Source: Halobacteriales archaeon QH_8_67_36
Lineage (GTDB): Archaea; Halobacteriota; Halobacteria; Halobacteriales; Haloarculaceae
DNA: 7,230 nt
NCBI GenBank assembly: GCA_003021755.1
Contig: PXQZ01000056.1
Span: 1 to 7,230 of the forward strand
Direction of reading: 5' to 3'
Below are positions 5,276-7,230 of this stretch, piece by piece; within the stretch, counting starts at the first letter, position 1; the number at the start of each line of letters is the position of its first letter. The position numbers and the translations under genes were made by a program. The notes under the pieces were generated by a model, which searched no databases, had not been told where the DNA came from, and was given only the letters and a program-made list of their open reading frames with translations.

Positions 5276-5353
5276 ACAGTGGAACGAGGCGAAAGCCCAC
5301 GACTTTAGTCGTGGGATGAAGCCGACAGCGGTCGAAACGTTGATTGTGTCGGC
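5276..5353 (+). mobile_element. Orphan IS200/IS605-type right end (TnpB omega-RNA 3' hairpin remnant)
   Basis: CCCACGAC-TTTA-GTCGTGGG (5296-5303 and 5308-5315) is a perfect eight-base stem with a TTTA loop, preceded by GGCGAAAG and followed by ATGAAG. The core CGACTTTAGTCG is the hallmark of the subterminal right-end hairpin of IS200/IS605 and IS1341-type elements, where it also ends the scaffold of the TnpB guide (omega) RNA. In frame, 5279-5308 reads VERGESPRL followed by TAG, which could be the last codons of a lost tnpB. No tnpB or tnpA body exists in the window, because the adjacent upstream frame is the DUF5807-like gene. A second inverted repeat, GCCGACA (5321-5327) and TGTCGGC (5347-5353), follows. 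The remnant sits between two convergent genes and might now act as a terminator. Confidence 0.75.
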
Positions 5354-5370
5354 GCACCCGTGGGAGGATG

Positions 5371-5805
5371 TCAGAGACGGAACGGTTCTAGCAGCCGGGC
5401 GAACAGCGCCTTCGGGAGCCCGGTCAGGACGCTTCCGTCGTGGCGGTACGGCACGCCGACCTCGTCACGGGTGACGCCGTGGCGGAGGTGCTGGACGCCG
5501 TCGAAGAGCAGCCACCCACCGACGACGACCAGCGCGACGGGGAACCGGACCGAGCCAAGCGTCGCGAAATAGACCGCCCCGCCGAGGACGACCGCGCCGA
5601 AGAGGACGTTCCCGGCGTAGTCACCGATAACCGTGTCGGCGAGCGACGTCGCGAGAGTGAGTGTCAGGAAGACGCCGGCAGCCGCAGCGGCGCCGCCGAG
5701 AGAACCGTCGAGCAGGTACAGCGTCGCGCCGACGACGACCGCCTTGACGAACGTGTCGGCTACATCCGGTCCGTCAGCCTGTCGCCCGAGGGTGGTGATC
5801 GACAT
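5371..5805 (-). CDS. Four-helix membrane protein, unknown function
   Basis: This 144-residue protein starts at ATG 5805 and stops with TGA at 5373-5371. Four hydrophobic segments are visible at about 19-34 (FVKAVVVGATLYLLDG), 38-58 (GAAAAAGVFLTLTLATSLADT), 66-83 (NVLFGAVVLGGAVYFATL) and 88-105 (FPVALVVVGGWLLFDGVQ). A cytoplasmic-type tail with RHG, TRDEVG and VPYRHDGS (about 108-125) and an amphipathic C-terminus (ALFARLLEPFRL) follows. It looks like a small integral membrane protein of haloarchaea. I do not recognise a named family, and no transporter or enzyme motif is evident. It lies 127 bp downstream of the DHH gene on the same strand but has its own possible promoter (TGTATGT near 5835-5829), so it need not be co-transcribed. 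Confidence 0.8.
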   Translation of the reverse strand: MSITTLGRQADGPDVADTFVKAVVVGATLYLLDGSLGGAAAAAGVFLTLTLATSLADTVIGDYAGNVLFGAVVLGGAVYFATLGSVRFPVALVVVGGWLLFDGVQHLRHGVTRDEVGVPYRHDGSVLTGLPKALFARLLEPFRL

Positions 5806-5840
5806 CCTGTATCAGCGGTTGACGCCGGACATACAGATCA
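5806..5840 (-). promoter_or_regulatory. Possible leaderless promoter of the four-helix membrane protein gene
   Basis: On the minus strand, CTGTATGTCC places TGTATGT at 5835-5829, centred about 27 bases before ATG 5805. The spacing fits a haloarchaeal leaderless promoter. The box is a weak match. The rest of the 5806-5932 gap shows no gene or strong structure. Confidence 0.3.
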
Positions 5841-5932
5841 GCGTTTCGCCACTGTCGACCGGTATCGACGCCTTCCACGGCTCGCCTCGCTCACCGTTCC
5901 AGTTCGAGACGCCGCCGGTGGTCGGTGTCTCG

Positions 5933-7003
5933 CTACTCCTCCTCGTCGGACAACCGCTTGAACGCGTCCACGATGGCTTGTTTCGCCACCGCACCCTGTG
6001 TCGTCCAGTGGTGGGCGTAGTCCATCATGTCGTCGTAGATGTCGGGCTTGCAGCCGGCGGCCTTGGGGTGGCCGCCGCCGTTGACCTGCCGGGCGACCTC
6101 GTGGGCGCGCTCGAAGCTCTCGGTGCCCCGAATCGAGGCCGAGCCGGCGGGCTTGACGATGACGGCGGCGTCGGCGCCCTGCTCGCGCAGTGCCTCTGCG
6201 ACCTCGTTTTGCGAGCAGCGGCCGTAGGTGACCCCGACCGTCCAGTCGCCCACGTCGCGCAGTTCGGCCCGCTCGACGGCCTTCTCGATGAGCGCCTCCT
6301 TCTCGACGCGCTTCTCCGCGAGGAACTCCCGAACCGCCGGGGAGAGGTCCGGGCCGTGCTCGGCGACGGCCTCGATGTACTCCTCGGGTTCGGCCCAGTA
6401 GGAGAAGTCCGCGAGGTCGTCGCTGCGCTCGTCGTCGCGAATCCAGAGGTCGTGGTCCCGCGTGACGGCGGCCAGTTCGGCCCACTGCTCGCCGAAGTCG
6501 TGGTCCAGTCGTGCGAGGACTACGTCGGCGGTACAGACCTCCTCGCTCTCCCCGACGGTTCGCTCGACGCCGGCGTCGTCGACCACGTCGCCGAGTTCGT
6601 CGTCCCACTGGTGGTGGTCGAACCACGCGACCCGCTCGACGCGGGCGAGGAGGTTGTCGAGGGCACCCAGGTCCTCGGCGCTGTCGGGACAGAGGTCACA
6701 GACGTAGACGGTCGCGTCGGGTTCGGCGTACTCGGCGGTCCACGCCAGCGCCTCCTGGAGGTTGTGCGGGCCGGCGGGCAACAGCGCGCCCTCGCCGTGG
6801 GCCTCCCGAACCAGGGCGGTACAGGCCAGTCCGTCGGCGTCCGGGTCGGCGATGACCACGACGCCGGCGCCGGCGAGCGTCTCCGCGGCCTCTGCCTCCT
6901 TTTTTTCCTCCTCGAAGGAGTCCGGGTAGAAAAAGCCCTCACCGGGCAGTACTGATTTGCGGCCGATGGAGAGCCGTTCGTCGTCGATGAGCCAGTCGTC
7001 CAT
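5933..7003 (-). CDS. RecJ-like DHH/DHHA1 family phosphoesterase
   Basis: This 356-residue protein starts at ATG 7003 and stops with TAG at 5935-5933. The DHH domain (about 46-190) shows motif I VVVIADPDADG (48-58; D53, D55, D57), motif II VCDLCPD with D103, motif III WFDHHQWD (DHH at 129-131) and a fourth acidic site RDHD (D183). The DHHA1 domain (about 250-320) ends with NGGGHPKAAGC, the GGGH substrate-binding motif (309-312). These Mn-dependent enzymes hydrolyse phosphodiesters; archaeal relatives include single-strand DNA/RNA exonucleases and nanoRNases. At 356 residues it lacks the large OB-fold and accessory domains of bacterial RecJ, and its exact substrate (ssDNA, short RNA or cyclic dinucleotide) is open. 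Haloarchaea carry several RecJ paralogues and I cannot say which one this is. All catalytic residues appear intact. Confidence 0.92.
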   Translation of the reverse strand: MDDWLIDDERLSIGRKSVLPGEGFFYPDSFEEEKKEAEAAETLAGAGVVVIADPDADGLACTALVREAHGEGALLPAGPHNLQEALAWTAEYAEPDATVYVCDLCPDSAEDLGALDNLLARVERVAWFDHHQWDDELGDVVDDAGVERTVGESEEVCTADVVLARLDHDFGEQWAELAAVTRDHDLWIRDDERSDDLADFSYWAEPEEYIEAVAEHGPDLSPAVREFLAEKRVEKEALIEKAVERAELRDVGDWTVGVTYGRCSQNEVAEALREQGADAAVIVKPAGSASIRGTESFERAHEVARQVNGGGHPKAAGCKPDIYDDMMDYAHHWTTQGAVAKQAIVDAFKRLSDEEE

Positions 7004-7022
7004 GTCTACACCTGCCAGTCAG

Positions 7023-7034
7023 CGGCAATGAACC
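7023..7034 (-). promoter_or_regulatory. Weak TATA-like box before the DHH gene
   Basis: Reverse-strand GGTTCATTGC contains TTCATTG at 7031-7025, centred about 25 bases before ATG 7003. This is the leaderless-promoter spacing, but the AT content is low. The stem-loop block begins ten bases farther upstream of the TTCATTG box. Confidence 0.25.
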
Positions 7035-7040
7035 CGGCGG

Positions 7041-7121
7041 TCCAGCGTTCCATCCGGAACGCTGGAGCACGACGGCGAGGCACGGGCCGTCGGCGGTCCG
7101 GATTGCGTGGAGCGAAATCCG
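7041..7121. ncRNA. Three consecutive stem-loops (candidate structured RNA or dispersed repeat)
   Basis: Stem 1 is TCCAGCGTTCC (7041-7051) with GGAACGCTGGA (7056-7066), eleven perfect pairs and a four-base loop. Stem 2 is CGACGGC (7070-7076) with GCCGTCG (7086-7092), seven pairs and a nine-base loop. Stem 3 is CGGATT (7099-7104) with AATCCG (7116-7121), extendable by two inner GC pairs across a mismatch. The stems are only 3 and 6 bases apart. The block sits between the end of one minus-strand gene and the start of the DHH gene. It could be a 3' UTR or terminator, a leader structure, an independent small RNA, or a copy of a dispersed palindromic repeat. Orientation is undetermined. Confidence 0.4.
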
Positions 7122-7159
7122 AGCATGAAGTCGCGACAGCGCCTTCGACGACTCCGGCC

Positions 7160-7230
7160 TCAGATTCCCTGGCGCTCGGGGTTGGCTTCGCCCTCCAGCT
7201 GGCGGACCGACAGCACCGGCATGGGGGCGT
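7160..7230 (-). CDS. C-terminal end of an unidentified gene (partial, runs off the window)
   Basis: Reading from the right edge on the minus strand gives ...APMPVLSVRQLEGEANPERQGI and a TGA stop at 7162-7160. The reading is free of stops, has haloarchaeal amino-acid composition, and has G or C in nearly all third positions. The opposite strand reads as Arg/Ser-rich shadow sequence. Only 22 residues are visible, too few to assign a family. The gene would lie upstream of the DHH gene on the same strand, separated by 156 bp that includes the triple stem-loop. Confidence 0.5.
   Translation of the reverse strand, partial: APMPVLSVRQLEGEANPERQGI

Noticed and set aside
5633..6955. Long plus-strand open frame of 440 codons
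   Set aside because: It is antisense to the DHH phosphoesterase and the four-helix membrane protein. The Val/Leu/Gly-rich reading is what the complement of acidic, GC-rich haloarchaeal genes produces, and the opposite frame has clear DHH and DHHA1 motifs.
7125..7230. Plus-strand frame starting at ATG 7125 (MKSRQRLRRLRPQ...)
   Set aside because: It is Arg-rich shadow sequence that overlaps the third stem-loop's flank. The minus-strand reading over the same bases is acidic, GC3-rich and ends with a proper stop.
1..7230. CRISPR arrays, tRNA or rRNA genes
   Set aside because: No regularly spaced repeats were seen, and no cloverleaf with a recognisable T-arm or anticodon arm. The visible hairpins do not fit tRNA geometry.

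Overview
The window is chromosomal DNA from a halophilic archaeon (class Halobacteria). The case rests on high GC, strongly acidic proteins, leaderless starts 25-30 bases behind AT-rich boxes, archaeal information-processing genes (aIF2-gamma, Rpo7/RpoE', Spt4/RpoE''), and two small families I know only from haloarchaea (DUF5787-like and DUF5807-like). Genus cannot be fixed from the sequence alone.

Layout. Positions 7-162 (+) encode a 51-residue zinc-ribbon protein. Positions 258-3188 (-) are one tight operon read right to left: translation initiation factor aIF2-gamma, a PIN-domain protein, RNA polymerase subunit Rpo7 (E'), Spt4 (E''), and an archaeal GTP-dependent dephospho-CoA kinase. Genes overlap by 1-4 bases or are one base apart, so the five are very likely co-transcribed and couple translation initiation, transcription elongation and CoA synthesis. 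Across a 146-bp divergent promoter region, 3335-4279 (+) encodes a DUF5787-like protein with an ENK motif and a cysteine cluster. Its 3' end overlaps the 3' end of a convergent two-helix membrane protein (4249-4566, -). Positions 4567-4841 are non-coding and carry a GC-rich hairpin block, followed by a DUF5807-like protein (4842-5273, +).

The 97-bp gap between that gene and a convergent four-helix membrane protein (5371-5805, -) contains the characteristic hairpin of an IS200/IS605-type right end (omega-RNA 3' region) with no tnpB gene in the window: an orphan transposon end. Positions 5933-7003 (-) encode a RecJ-like DHH/DHHA1 phosphoesterase. Upstream of it, 7041-7121 holds three consecutive stem-loops. 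At the right edge is the C-terminal end of another minus-strand gene (7160-7230).

Most of the window is ordinary haloarchaeal housekeeping sequence. The items most worth a second look are the orphan TnpB/omega-RNA end, the triple stem-loop block, a strong TATA box pointing antisense into the kinase gene, and the possible nuclease-like signature of the DUF5787-like protein. I see no complete new defence or mobile system here.
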